Origin: Nitrospira sp. | GTDB lineage: Bacteria > Nitrospirota > Nitrospiria > Nitrospirales > Nitrospiraceae | Assembly (NCBI GenBank): GCA_009594865.1 | Contig: VOPT01000033.1 | Span: forward strand, 1-64,000 | Direction of reading: 5' to 3' | Length of the DNA: 64,000 nt | Shown: piece by piece, positions 27,558 through 36,561 of the stretch | How the letters are laid out: each line of letters opens with the position of its first letter | Numbering within the stretch: the stretch's first letter is position 1 | Notes under the pieces: generated by a model | Database searches by the model: none | What the model saw: only the letters and a program-made list of their open reading frames with translations | What the model was told of the DNA's origin: nothing | Position numbers and translations under genes: made by a program

Positions 27558-28811
27558 ATGCCGATCGAGAACAATTTCCAATATGACGAACTCTCCCGGA
27601 AGAACCCGGGCGACCGCCTGACCTATGCGGACTGGACGCCTCCGCCTGACATGGATTCGCCCGCCTGGCAGACCGCCATGGGCCAGACCGGTCATAAGCT
27701 GTCGCAAGCCGGAGTGCGCGTCATCGTTTTTCTACACGGGGCTATTCCTGGCACCGACATTTTCGGTTTAGGGCGACTCGACGAAGTGGGCGGCCTCAAA
27801 CGGGGATATTCGCGCGGTATCTCCGGATTGGATTCGCTCCTTTCGTTTATGCGGGAAGGCACCAACGGCATCACACCGCTTCCTGGCGGCATGAAACCGC
27901 CGCTGGCCAATGACGAGGCAACCAAAACCCTGCTCGATAGCCAGATTGGCGATGCCGGGAACTTCACCGCGTCGATCGTGGAACGATGCCGTAAAGCCCT
28001 CAACCAGCAAGTCGCCAAACCCATCGCCTGCGTGCGCGAACTCTGGTGCAGCGAGCACCATCATCTCGGCCGCGCCTTAGCTGCCTGCCGGCTCTTGGAT
28101 CGTCTGCGCGCATTGGCGACCGAGCACCATTTGGGAGCCGGGGATCGAATCCTGATTCAAGCCCATGGACATTCCGGACTCGTGCTTGCGCTGGCAACGA
28201 ATCTTCTCTGTCCGTCACCGATCACCGGTCGGAAAGCCTTGTTCGATCTGCTCCTCGCGGCAAACCCACAGGGCCCGGATGCGCAGGCCATTCAGCGCAT
28301 CGACCCCTTGTTGACCACTGGCTCCCTACTCAACGGCGCAGCTCTCGATATCGTCACGTTCGGCACACCCGTGCGTTACGGCTGGGACCCCTCCGGCATC
28401 GGGAAGCTGCTTCACATCGTGAACCATCGCAATCTGCGCACCGACGGGAAGACGTGGCTCTCCAAGATGGAGCTGCCGCAGATCTCCGTTGAAATGCCGA
28501 TCGCGTGGGGAGGGGACTACGTGCAGGAACTGGCTGTGGCCGGGAGCGATGCCCTACCCGCTGAAGGTGCCAAATCAGCGAATAAAGCCGTGTGGGAATT
28601 GCTGGAACCGTACGATGGGTTCGAACGGTGGGTGGAATGCGCGCGCCGTGCCACCCGCTTCCCGAGCGAAGGACAATGCCTGCTGGTCGATTACAAAGAC
28701 TGCACGAGCTCAACCAACGTCCGCGATCACTACTACGGCCACGCCGCCTATACCCGCGCGAACGCCATGCTCTTCAACTTCACTCAGATCGTCGGGCGGT
28801 TGTATTCGTAA
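27558..28811 (+). CDS. Unrecognised protein with a hydrolase-like GHSG motif
   Basis: A 417-residue protein with no signal peptide. IVFLHGAIPGTDIFG and DRILIQAHGHSGLVLALAT look like the oxyanion and nucleophile-elbow regions of an alpha/beta hydrolase, with the Ser inside GHSG. Candidate acid and histidine are not certain. The middle has an IVTFGTPVRYGW segment, as in lipases, and a C-terminal NVRDHYYGHAAY which may supply the histidine. A PGPI-type lipase/esterase is likely but not proven. It lies 69 bases after the LPP20-like gene. Confidence 0.55.
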   Translation: MPIENNFQYDELSRKNPGDRLTYADWTPPPDMDSPAWQTAMGQTGHKLSQAGVRVIVFLHGAIPGTDIFGLGRLDEVGGLKRGYSRGISGLDSLLSFMREGTNGITPLPGGMKPPLANDEATKTLLDSQIGDAGNFTASIVERCRKALNQQVAKPIACVRELWCSEHHHLGRALAACRLLDRLRALATEHHLGAGDRILIQAHGHSGLVLALATNLLCPSPITGRKALFDLLLAANPQGPDAQAIQRIDPLLTTGSLLNGAALDIVTFGTPVRYGWDPSGIGKLLHIVNHRNLRTDGKTWLSKMELPQISVEMPIAWGGDYVQELAVAGSDALPAEGAKSANKAVWELLEPYDGFERWVECARRATRFPSEGQCLLVDYKDCTSSTNVRDHYYGHAAYTRANAMLFNFTQIVGRLYS

Positions 28812-28984
28812 CGATGAGTTCCGTTACACCGCTTCTCGCCTGACAGCACCACGCCTCGTCTCTCGCAACGAAGCCCGACAACCCAATCATTTCTCACGAT
28901 GTCCGCATCCCTCAAACCCCTGCGAGGAAATGCACAGCTCCTGTTCACGAAATCTTGCGAGCAAGATACTCTTTGCTCGCCTGC

Positions 28985-29371
28985 TCAGTACGGCATCTCG
29001 TCGTCGTCAAATCCAAAATGATGACCGATCTCGTGCACGACCGTATCACGCACTTCCTGCACCACTTCCTGCTTCGTGCGACAGAGTCTGAGGATCGGCC
29101 CGCGGTAGATGGAGATTTTGGCCGGCAGTTGCCCGCCCGCCTGGAAGAAGGACTCTTTATCGATGGGAAGACCTTGATAGAGGCCGAGCAGATCCTCGTC
29201 CTCGTCCATTTCAAGATCGGCGAGGACCTCGGGCGAAGGTTCATCTTCCACCACCACGGCGACGTTGGTAATGCGCTTGGCGTATTCGTCCGGAAGGCCG
29301 TCCAACGCCTGCTGGACCAAGGCCTGAAACTCCGGCTCGGGTATGGTCAACATTCGTTTTCGTGGCGACAT
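28985..29371 (-). CDS. Small zinc metallopeptidase-like protein (zincin, PF06262 type)
   Basis: A 128-residue protein with HEIGHHFGFDD (H113, E114, H117) near the C-terminus, as in the short zincin family of bacterial metallopeptidases. The acidic stretch DLEMDEDEDLLGLY and the KISIYRGPILRLC strand are also typical. The start at 29371 has GAGG upstream; a GTG at 29392 is possible. No signal peptide. The substrate is unknown. It follows polA on the same strand by about 170 bases. Confidence 0.85.
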   Translation of the reverse strand: MSPRKRMLTIPEPEFQALVQQALDGLPDEYAKRITNVAVVVEDEPSPEVLADLEMDEDEDLLGLYQGLPIDKESFFQAGGQLPAKISIYRGPILRLCRTKQEVVQEVRDTVVHEIGHHFGFDDDEMPY

Positions 29372-29542
29372 GGCAGATCTGCCTCGACTCACGCACTATG
29401 CACTATCCTCAGGATGTCAGGATGTCCAAGCGGGCTGCCGGCCAGTCCGCAAGGAGCAGGTCGACTGAGGCGTACAGCCTGGCGTACGTCGCAGGGAGAC
29501 GTGCGACTGAGAACGCGGCCAGCAGCCTGTTTCAACATCCGC

Positions 29543-32188
29543 CTAGGGATGGGCGGCGCGCCAGTTCAACCCCACTCCCACATCCACCTTGAGCGGCACC
29601 GATAACCCCAAGGCCTCGCCGGTCGCTTCCATTTCCGCTTTGACCAGTTGCTTCGCCTGCTCCAATTCCTGATCCGGCACCTCGAAGATCAATTCGTCAT
29701 GGACCTGGAGGATCATTTTGCAGCGCGGCAGTTCGTCTTGTAAGCGCCGATGGACCTTGATCATGGCCACTTTAATGAGATCCGCCGCTGAGCCTTGAAT
29801 CGGACTGTTCACCGCCATGCGCTCGCCCACGCCGCGTTGAGATTGATCGCCACTCTGCAACTCGGGGATGGGGCGGCGACGGCCCATGATCGTGGTCGTG
29901 TAGCCCTTGGTCTTGCCGTCGTTGATGTTGCGGTCCATCAGGGCGCGCACCGCCGCAAACTTTTCGAAGAAAGTCTCGATGTACTTTTTCGCATCGGCCT
30001 GCGGCACACCGATGTTCGACGCGAGACCGAACGGGCTGATGCCATAGACGATCCCGAACACGACGCTTTTTGCCGCGCGCCGCATTTCGCGGGTGACCTC
30101 GCCGGCCGGCAGGTTGAAGATTTCCATGGCCGTCGCCATGTGAATATCTTCTCCCTTCTCGAACACCTCCAATAATCGAGGGTCTTGGGAGAGGTGGGCC
30201 AGAATACGCGGCTCAACCTGACTATAGTCGGCACAGAGCAGGTGGTGGCCGGGCGGCGCAATGAAGGCCTCGCGGATCCGCAGGCCGTAGTCGCCTTTCA
30301 CCGGAATGTTTTGCAGATTGGGATCGGTCGACGAGAGGCGTCCCGTGGCGGCCACCGTCTGATTGAGCGACGTATGCAGCCGCTTGGTATCAGGATTCAC
30401 CAGCTGCGGCAGCGCGTCGACATAGGTCGATTTGAGTTTGGTCAGCGTCCGATAACTGAGAATTTGCGCGGGAAGCTCGTGCTGACCGGCCAGTTGCGTC
30501 AGCGTGTCTTCATCGGTGGAAAACCCGGTCTTCGTTTTTCGGAGCGGCTTGAGGCCCAGCGTCTCGAACAGCACCGTGGCCAACTGCTTCGGCGAGCCGA
30601 TATTGAACTCGCCGCCGCCCAACCGGTAGATCGTCCCGACCATCTGCTCGAGTTCCCGCTCCAGCTCCTTGCTCAGCGCGCGCAGCCCCTCGACGTCGAG
30701 CAAAAATCCGTTGCGTTCGATGTCGGCTAATACCGGCACCAGCGGCATTTCGACCTGTTCGAATAACGACAGGCTGCCCTGCTCTCTCAGCCGCTCGCGC
30801 AACAACGGCGCCACTTTGGCCGTCACCGCCGCCGCTTCGCCCATTCGACGCACGACCTGTTCATCGACATCAAAGAGGGACTGCGCCCCCTTGCCCGTTT
30901 CTTCGCTTGCGCTGGTGCCGAGCTGATAACTCAGCAGGTCCATCGCGATCGCTTCCAACGTATGTGCCCGGCGATTGGGATTGAGTAAATAGTCGGCGAC
31001 CATCGTATCGAAGTACGGGCCCGGCATATCGATCCCCTGCCGATGGAGCGCCAATAAGGTCGTCTTGAGATCCTCCACCGCCTTCGGCCGGCTCCCGTCC
31101 CGCACATACGCGGCGAGGGGCTGCGGCCAGTCTTGCGCCTCACCCTGCACGAACGCGGCAGCCCCGTCCGCCCAGCCAAACGCGCAACCTCGGATGTTCG
31201 CTCGCACGCCGGCCTCACCGCTCAACACACAAGCCAGACCCAGCATGGCATCCGGTTGTCGCCGTTTCAGAAAATCTTCCGCTGCAGCCATATCATGGAT
31301 CTGCTCGACCGCAGCGCCTAACCGATTCTGCTCAGGCGTGTCACCCTGAAAGGCCTTGGCCAACGTCATAAATTCCAATTCGCGCAAGAGGCTCACGAGC
31401 GCCTCGGTCTGCGGCGCTTTGGCGTGAAAATGGGCCGGGGCAAATTCGATAGGACAATCCACCTGGATGGTCGCCAGCTGCCTGCTCATGCGAGCGTTAT
31501 CGCCCTGTTCCAGCAAAAGACTCTTGGTTTTGGCCGGCGTCACTTCCTCGACGCGGCGCAACAGTTCCTCGATCGTGCCGAACTGCGTGATTAACTTCAC
31601 AGCCGTTTTCTCGCCGATCCCTTTGACGCCGGGAATGTTGTCGCTGGTATCGCCCATGAGGCCCATAATCTCGACGACACGGGCCGGCTCTACGCCGAAC
31701 CGCACCTGCGAATCCGCCTCGCTGAACCACTTATCTTTCACCGGATCGTAAATACGCGTCTTGGGAGTCAGCAACTGAAACATGTCTTTGTCGCTGGTGA
31801 CGATCACGACATCGAGGCCTTCGCCTTCCCCTTTGCGTGCCAGGGTGCCGATCAGGTCGTCTGCCTCATACCCGGCCTGCCGGATCACCGGCAGGGAGAG
31901 CGCTTCCACCACGCGATGGATATACGGAACCTGCGCGCTCATGCCTTGCGGCATGGGCGGCCGTTGCGCCTTATATTCTTTAAAAGCCTCGTGCCGGTGA
32001 GTCGGCCCCTTTTCATCGAACACGACGGCGACATAATCCGGCCGATGCTCCCGCAGAACTTTCATCAACATGGTGGTGAAGCCATAGACCGCATTGGTCT
32101 GCAGGCCCTTGGAATTGTTCAAGGGAGGCAGCGCAAAGAATGCCCGATAGATATAGGCGCTGCCGTCAATCAGATAGAGCGTGGGCAT
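29543..32188 (-). CDS. polA: DNA polymerase I
   Basis: An 881-residue repair and Okazaki-fragment polymerase. The 5'-3' nuclease domain (1-290) begins LYLIDGSAYIYRAFFALPPL and has GYEADDLIGTLA and GLMGDTSDNIPGV. The polymerase domain (about 480-880) has LLCADYSQVEPRILAHLS, AAKSVVFGIVYGIS and QVHDELIFEVP. The middle domain lacks the DxE motif of a 3'-5' exonuclease, so proofreading is probably absent. The start at 32188 fits the family N-terminus; an upstream extension overlaps the next gene and is unlikely. Confidence 0.96.
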   Translation of the reverse strand: MPTLYLIDGSAYIYRAFFALPPLNNSKGLQTNAVYGFTTMLMKVLREHRPDYVAVVFDEKGPTHRHEAFKEYKAQRPPMPQGMSAQVPYIHRVVEALSLPVIRQAGYEADDLIGTLARKGEGEGLDVVIVTSDKDMFQLLTPKTRIYDPVKDKWFSEADSQVRFGVEPARVVEIMGLMGDTSDNIPGVKGIGEKTAVKLITQFGTIEELLRRVEEVTPAKTKSLLLEQGDNARMSRQLATIQVDCPIEFAPAHFHAKAPQTEALVSLLRELEFMTLAKAFQGDTPEQNRLGAAVEQIHDMAAAEDFLKRRQPDAMLGLACVLSGEAGVRANIRGCAFGWADGAAAFVQGEAQDWPQPLAAYVRDGSRPKAVEDLKTTLLALHRQGIDMPGPYFDTMVADYLLNPNRRAHTLEAIAMDLLSYQLGTSASEETGKGAQSLFDVDEQVVRRMGEAAAVTAKVAPLLRERLREQGSLSLFEQVEMPLVPVLADIERNGFLLDVEGLRALSKELERELEQMVGTIYRLGGGEFNIGSPKQLATVLFETLGLKPLRKTKTGFSTDEDTLTQLAGQHELPAQILSYRTLTKLKSTYVDALPQLVNPDTKRLHTSLNQTVAATGRLSSTDPNLQNIPVKGDYGLRIREAFIAPPGHHLLCADYSQVEPRILAHLSQDPRLLEVFEKGEDIHMATAMEIFNLPAGEVTREMRRAAKSVVFGIVYGISPFGLASNIGVPQADAKKYIETFFEKFAAVRALMDRNINDGKTKGYTTTIMGRRRPIPELQSGDQSQRGVGERMAVNSPIQGSAADLIKVAMIKVHRRLQDELPRCKMILQVHDELIFEVPDQELEQAKQLVKAEMEATGEALGLSVPLKVDVGVGLNWRAAHP

Positions 32189-32250
32189 GATGGAAGAATA
32201 GGCACACAGATTATGGATAACTGGCGTAGTCGAGGTCCACGCCGACGGCG

Positions 32251-32682
32251 TCATTCGGGAGCGATGATCAGCGGCGGTTTGTCGAACTTGGCTCGCATCG
32301 CGTTGATCGTGCTCAGGACGGTGGCCTGTCCGACGATTTTGGCTTCAATACGCCGCTTGCCGGGGAACTCGATCAACGACAAGCCGATCAACATCGTGAG
32401 AACACCCTGTCCCGGCAAGAAGAGCATGAGAAATCCCGCGAAGAGAAAAATCGCCCCGACGACATTCTTGACAATATGCCCGAGCACCCGAAGCAGCGGA
32501 TGGTGGTTTTCCATCCACGGGCGAGGAATACGGGTATCGAAATAGTCTGCCGGCAACCGCATCAAGATGATGGGAATCGCGATCAGGGTTCCCACAAACA
32601 TGAACACGGACGACACAGCGAACCAAATCAGCACGCTCGCCGGCACGTAGGACTCAATCTGCGCCAAGAGGTCGCTTATCAC
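32251..32682 (-). CDS. Membrane protein of the PGPGW type
   Basis: A 143-residue protein with three membrane segments: about 18-42, about 68-88 (FLFAGFLMLFLPGQGVL) and a short one after it. The segment LPGQGVLTMLIGLSLI matches the PGPGW-family signature, a small inner-membrane protein of unknown function. It lies upstream of polA on the same strand. Confidence 0.7.
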   Translation of the reverse strand: MISDLLAQIESYVPASVLIWFAVSSVFMFVGTLIAIPIILMRLPADYFDTRIPRPWMENHHPLLRVLGHIVKNVVGAIFLFAGFLMLFLPGQGVLTMLIGLSLIEFPGKRRIEAKIVGQATVLSTINAMRAKFDKPPLIIAPE

Positions 32683-32738
32683 CGGCGCATCCTAGCATGG
32701 GACTTTGCGCGGCGGAAAGGGTTCCGCAGCCAAGCGGG

Positions 32739-32767
32739 TTTACGTTCCCTGCTCTGCCAGCTATAAT
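32739..32767 (+). promoter_or_regulatory. Promoter almost touching the start codon at 32776
   Basis: TTTACG (32739-32744) and a perfect TATAAT (32762-32767) are 17 bases apart. Transcription would begin about 32774, within two bases of the ATG at 32776. The transcript would therefore be leaderless, which fits the lack of a ribosome site. Confidence 0.5.
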
Positions 32768-32775
32768 TCCACACC

Positions 32776-33171
32776 ATGCTGCCGCCGCGATCCAGCAGCT
32801 TCATGCGAAGGACAATCCGCTCCCCGGCTTGGCGCCTGGCCCTCCTTGGCCTGATCCTGGGGCTGAATACCGTTGCGGTGTTCGACCAACAGGCGCAGGC
32901 ATCCGATTCCGCCGCAGACCCTGAACTACAGATTGAGATCAGCAAAATCGGGCTCGGCAAAGAAGTCGTCATGACGCAGGGCAACAGAGAGTGGTTCATG
33001 CGCGTGGAGGTCACGCCGGAAAATTCCGTCATCGTGCGGCAGGAAAAACAGGGTGCGCGTTACCTGCTCGATGAGAGCGAAATGCACGATCGCGCCATGA
33101 CGCCCGCCGAGGTGGATGCGGCCATCAGCGACTTTATCAACAGCGTCAAAACAAGACAGAAGGTCAAATAG
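32776..33171 (+). CDS. Exported protein of unknown function upstream of dsrE-like gene
   Basis: A 131-residue protein with a signal-like N-terminus (basic then LALLGLILGLNTVAVF, cleavage near QAQAS). The mature part has a repeated EIS/KIGLGKEVVMT beta pattern and an acidic DESEMHDRAMTPAEVDAAI helix. The ATG at 32776 is supported by the promoter position; a second ATG at 32803 is an alternative. It is followed directly by the DsrE-like gene. No family was recognised. Confidence 0.65.
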   Translation: MLPPRSSSFMRRTIRSPAWRLALLGLILGLNTVAVFDQQAQASDSAADPELQIEISKIGLGKEVVMTQGNREWFMRVEVTPENSVIVRQEKQGARYLLDESEMHDRAMTPAEVDAAISDFINSVKTRQKVK

Positions 33172-33176
33172 TTGCT

Positions 33177-33596
33177 ATGGCCGATCAGCCCAAATTCGTC
33201 ATCTTTGCCCACAACGCGACGTATGACAAGTTGCACCAGGTCGCGACACTCGGCCTCACCGCCGCAGCCATGGGGAAAGATGTCATCGTCGTGTTGTTGT
33301 TCTGGACCATCAAGAAACTGGCTGAAGGCAAGATCGACCACATCGACTTTCCTCCTGAATATGCCGACTCGGCCGAAGAGGTCACCCGCCTCCTCAAAGA
33401 AAAAAAGGTCCCCACAATTTCTGAGATGTTTCATGAAGCCCGTCTCGTCGGGAAATTTCGCCTCATCGCCTGCAGCGCGGGACTCGAATATATGGGAGTT
33501 CAAGCGGGTGCGGTCGAACGAAATGTGGATGAAGTGCTCGGCCTTCCCTCCATTCTCTCGCTGACCGCGCAGGCAGAAACCAAACTGTTCATCTAA
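33177..33596 (+). CDS. DsrE-like protein
   Basis: A 139-residue single-domain DsrE/peroxiredoxin-like protein with ATLGLTAAAMGKDVIVVLLF, then LIACSAGLEYMGV with a cysteine at the position used by DsrE proteins for persulfide transfer. DsrE-family proteins move sulfane sulfur or act with TusA. It lies just after an exported protein gene and 3 kb from a TusA-DsrE2 pair, but the distance gives no operon link. Confidence 0.85.
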   Translation: MADQPKFVIFAHNATYDKLHQVATLGLTAAAMGKDVIVVLLFWTIKKLAEGKIDHIDFPPEYADSAEEVTRLLKEKKVPTISEMFHEARLVGKFRLIACSAGLEYMGVQAGAVERNVDEVLGLPSILSLTAQAETKLFI

Positions 33597-33651
33597 CCCA
33601 CGGATGACGCGCCAATTCTGGCAGGCTGATGTCTGCGGATGGATCCTCCTG

Positions 33652-34311
33652 CTAACGGCTCTTCGTCACGCCGACTCGATCGCAATACTCCGCAATCTTG
33701 CATCGGCTGCAGAAAGGGGAGACCGGCTGGCAAAGGTTCTGCCCGAAGGGCACGAGCAGGTCATTAAACGTGATCCAATACTTACGTGGCAATGTGCCGC
33801 GTAGCGCCTTTTCCGTTTCATCAGGTGTTTTGGTTTTCACATACCCCCACCGGTTACTGATCCGATGGACATGGATGTCGACGCAAATCCCCGGTTTCTC
33901 ATACCCGACCGTCACCACCAGATTGGCCGTCTTTCGACCCACGCCCGGCAACGTCAGTAACTCGTCGATCTGGTCTGGCACTCGGCCGCGGTAACGATCA
34001 AGCAATTGCGTGCAAATCTGCAGAATTTGCTTCGCCTTGGTGCGGTAGAACCCAACTGGATAGATCGCGGACTCGATAGCCGATTGAGACAGGCGCTGCA
34101 TGGTACCAGGCGTCGAAGCTAGCGCGAACAGCCGCGCACTGGCTTCAGCGGTGGTCTTGTCTTTGGTTCGAAGACTGAGCAAACAGGAGATCAGCACCAG
34201 AAAGGGATCGCGACCGGATTCTTTGGCCACGACGCCGACAACCGGATCAGGCCAGCGGGCAATCTCCCGCTTGACCGTTCGGATGACGGCATGAATCTCG
34301 TGCGCCTGCAT
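33652..34311 (-). CDS. nth: Endonuclease III
   Basis: A 219-residue DNA glycosylase/AP lyase that removes oxidised pyrimidines. The helix-hairpin-helix is LPGVGRKTANLVV with catalytic K127; the catalytic aspartate is D145 in VDIHVHR. The C-terminal [4Fe-4S] ligands are C194, C201, C204 and C210. The usual LSAQTTD segment is LSLRTKD here, so the damage-binding loop differs from E. coli. Convergent with the DsrE-like gene. Confidence 0.95.
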   Translation of the reverse strand: MQAHEIHAVIRTVKREIARWPDPVVGVVAKESGRDPFLVLISCLLSLRTKDKTTAEASARLFALASTPGTMQRLSQSAIESAIYPVGFYRTKAKQILQICTQLLDRYRGRVPDQIDELLTLPGVGRKTANLVVTVGYEKPGICVDIHVHRISNRWGYVKTKTPDETEKALRGTLPRKYWITFNDLLVPFGQNLCQPVSPFCSRCKIAEYCDRVGVTKSR

Positions 34312-34380
34312 GGAGGTGCCGGAAAGAAGAATTGAACTGGGATGGTCTAGCTGGTCGGCGGAGGGGAAAACGCCTGACGT

Positions 34381-34575
34381 CTATTCCGGACGTCTCTTTG
34401 CAAGCCACTTCTGGCGGCGGCGTTGAGCCTCTCGCTCTTTCGCCTTCTTGCGGACACTCGGCTTCTCGTAATACCGGCGGCGCTTCAGTTCGCGGAACAA
34501 TCCTTCGCCCGCCAATTTCTTCTTGGCGACCTTCAGAGCTTTTTCAACGTTGTTATTGAAGACCTTAATTTCCAT
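34381..34575 (-). CDS. rpsU: 30S ribosomal protein S21 (bS21)
   Basis: A 64-residue basic protein with VEKALKVAKKKLAGEGLFRE and RRYYEKPS followed by an Arg/Lys-rich C-terminus, the S21 pattern. S21 sits near the anti-Shine-Dalgarno end of 16S rRNA and helps initiation. GAAGG lies before the ATG. It is alone, not next to dnaG or rpoD as in E. coli. Confidence 0.95.
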   Translation of the reverse strand: MEIKVFNNNVEKALKVAKKKLAGEGLFRELKRRRYYEKPSVRKKAKEREAQRRRQKWLAKRRPE

Positions 34576-34598
34576 CGTCAGCTACCTTCGACTCTCTT

Positions 34599-36161
34599 TC
34601 AGCGAAGTTTCAGGATATTCAACATGTTTTGGGAGCACGAATCGAAGGGCGGAGTGTAGCATAGCGATTTCGCATCCACAAGCATTTGTTCCGCCACGGC
34701 AAACCGCTCCCGGATAGACGCAATAAACTGCTGATTTGGTTGAACTTTCATGTTTTCTTCGACCATGGCGATACAGCCATCGATCACGGCATCCGCAAGT
34801 GCAATTCCCATCTTCAGGTCGGGCTGAAGCTCCGGCTTCGCCTGCGCCAGGAGGCCGCGCAGCAGCGGGATCACCTCGCAACAGAGTTTCACAATTTCCA
34901 TCGGCGTCTCGATGGCACCCAATAAACCGGAAGCTATTTGCACCGCGCGATCAGGATGGTTGGACGGAAGCTTTCTCGCCTTGAGCACTTGAGCGTAGGC
35001 ATCCCGGTCCGCTTGAACCAACTCACGGAGGCGCGTACCAATCTCAGACAGACGCGTTTCGGCCGCGCGGGCGCGGTTCAGTTTCGCCACCATGGTGCCT
35101 AACGTCGCCGCGAACGACGCCGCGAGGGCACCTACGCTGCCGCCCGTCAATCCTTGCTCAGCGACCACAGCGTCCGTCGGTGCGACGGGCTTCGCGGGCA
35201 ATGAGGGTGATTCTTTCGCCGGCTGGGTCCCGACCAGCCGTCCGATCGCTGCGCGCGATTCGGCACTGTCCAATCGCATTTCGAGAACCTGCCTGCCTTC
35301 AAATCGATCGAGATGAAGGGCCCGCTGTGCCGTATCGATGAGGCATTGTTCGGGAACTAGCCCGATTATTTCCGTCCCCGCCACTTCCACGCCTCGGGCT
35401 GCCGCTTCTCGTTCCACAGCGGAGAACGCCACGTGCAACGAGGTCTCTTCATAGTTCGTCAGATTCATCGAGACCTGGACGAGGCCCTGGCTTCGCAGTT
35501 CAACCCCGATCGCCTTCACTGAAGGAAGACCTCCGCTCGACTGCCGAACGGCTTTCGCAATCGACTTGGCCACTAACAGGTCCCCACTTTTCAAATTGAC
35601 GTTAAAGGCGATGAGCGGCCATCGCGCGCCGACTACCGTGGCTCCGGCGGTGGGATGCAGCTGCTTCGGGCCGAAGTCCGGTACCCAGGCGGTGTCCGTG
35701 GCCATCCGGTCGGCCAGTCCCTTCAGGCCTCCTTTCCGGATCCATTCCAGCTGGACGCGCTCAGGCCTCGCCGCCGCCTGGTCATACAGAAACACGGGTA
35801 TTTTTAATTCATTTCCGATTCGCTGGCCCACCATGCGAGCCAGTTGCACACAATCCTGCATGCTGACTTCGCGAATCGGAACGAACGGCATGACATCCGT
35901 TGCGCCCACGCGCGGATGTTCACCATGATGGCTCTGCAGATCGATCAGTTGAGAGGCCAGTCGCGCCATTTGAAAGGCCACCTCGGCGACAGCATAGGGC
36001 CGTCCGGCGAAGGTAACCACCGAGCGATGATGATCCGTATCGTGTGACTCATCCAGCAAGGCCACACCGGGGACGGATCGAACCAGAGCCACTAAGGCTT
36101 GGATGACATCGGGGTTCCGGCCCTCACTGAAATTCGGCACACATTCAATAACCTGACTCAC
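34599..36161 (-). CDS. ftcD: Glutamate formimidoyltransferase / formimidoyltetrahydrofolate cyclodeaminase fusion
   Basis: A 520-residue bifunctional protein. The N-terminal formiminotransferase half (1-300) has IECVPNFSEGRNPD and HHGEHPRVGATDVMPFVPI. The C-terminal cyclodeaminase half (about 325-510) is all-helical with TGGSVGALAASFAATLGTMV. In histidine breakdown it passes a formimino group to tetrahydrofolate and then releases ammonia. No other histidine-degradation gene is in the window, so a folate one-carbon role may matter more. The upstream gene is tusA; a terminator separates them. Confidence 0.92.
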   Translation of the reverse strand: MSQVIECVPNFSEGRNPDVIQALVALVRSVPGVALLDESHDTDHHRSVVTFAGRPYAVAEVAFQMARLASQLIDLQSHHGEHPRVGATDVMPFVPIREVSMQDCVQLARMVGQRIGNELKIPVFLYDQAAARPERVQLEWIRKGGLKGLADRMATDTAWVPDFGPKQLHPTAGATVVGARWPLIAFNVNLKSGDLLVAKSIAKAVRQSSGGLPSVKAIGVELRSQGLVQVSMNLTNYEETSLHVAFSAVEREAAARGVEVAGTEIIGLVPEQCLIDTAQRALHLDRFEGRQVLEMRLDSAESRAAIGRLVGTQPAKESPSLPAKPVAPTDAVVAEQGLTGGSVGALAASFAATLGTMVAKLNRARAAETRLSEIGTRLRELVQADRDAYAQVLKARKLPSNHPDRAVQIASGLLGAIETPMEIVKLCCEVIPLLRGLLAQAKPELQPDLKMGIALADAVIDGCIAMVEENMKVQPNQQFIASIRERFAVAEQMLVDAKSLCYTPPFDSCSQNMLNILKLR

Positions 36162-36221
36162 GGCATTCCTACTTCTGGCGTGGAGGCTTACCTACTGCCC
36201 GGGAAGGCTCAGGCAAGAAAA

Positions 36222-36254
36222 AAGCCGGAGGCAGGCAACTCTACCCTCCGGCTT
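36222..36254 (-). terminator. Rho-independent terminator after tusA
   Basis: A 10-base perfect inverted repeat (36222-36231 with 36245-36254) followed on the minus strand by TTTTTTCTTG. It ends the DsrE2-TusA transcript before ftcD. Confidence 0.85.
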
Positions 36255-36296
36255 CGCAGAAACATGACGGCTTCGCATCCGCGTGCCTGCTACATC

Positions 36297-36542
36297 CTAC
36301 TTGGCCTTTTTGACGAAGGCCTTGTAAATCCGCTTGGAGGAACTTTGCTCCTCTTCCAGGCCCACCATTTCATGACCGGTCGTTTCACACCAGGCCGGCA
36401 TATCTTTCTTGATGCCCTCGTCGTCCGAGACGACTTCCAGCACCTGCCCCATGGTCAGTTCTTTGATCTTCTTCGAAGTCAAAATAATCGGCATCGGGCA
36501 GAAATACCCCAGCGTATCGAGCTTCACATCAGCCTGTATCAT
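36297..36542 (-). CDS. tusA: TusA/SirA family sulfurtransferase
   Basis: An 81-residue protein with the CPMPIILTSKKI motif at residues 15-26; the cysteine is the persulfide carrier. TusA proteins deliver sulfur to tRNA modification, cofactor synthesis or sulfur oxidation pathways. The gene is 19 bases after the DsrE2 gene and shares its promoter, so the two proteins probably work together in sulfur transfer. GAGGAGAGG precedes the ATG. Confidence 0.92.
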   Translation of the reverse strand: MIQADVKLDTLGYFCPMPIILTSKKIKELTMGQVLEVVSDDEGIKKDMPAWCETTGHEMVGLEEEQSSSKRIYKAFVKKAK

Positions 36543-36561
36543 GCCCTCTCCTCAGCCCTGC

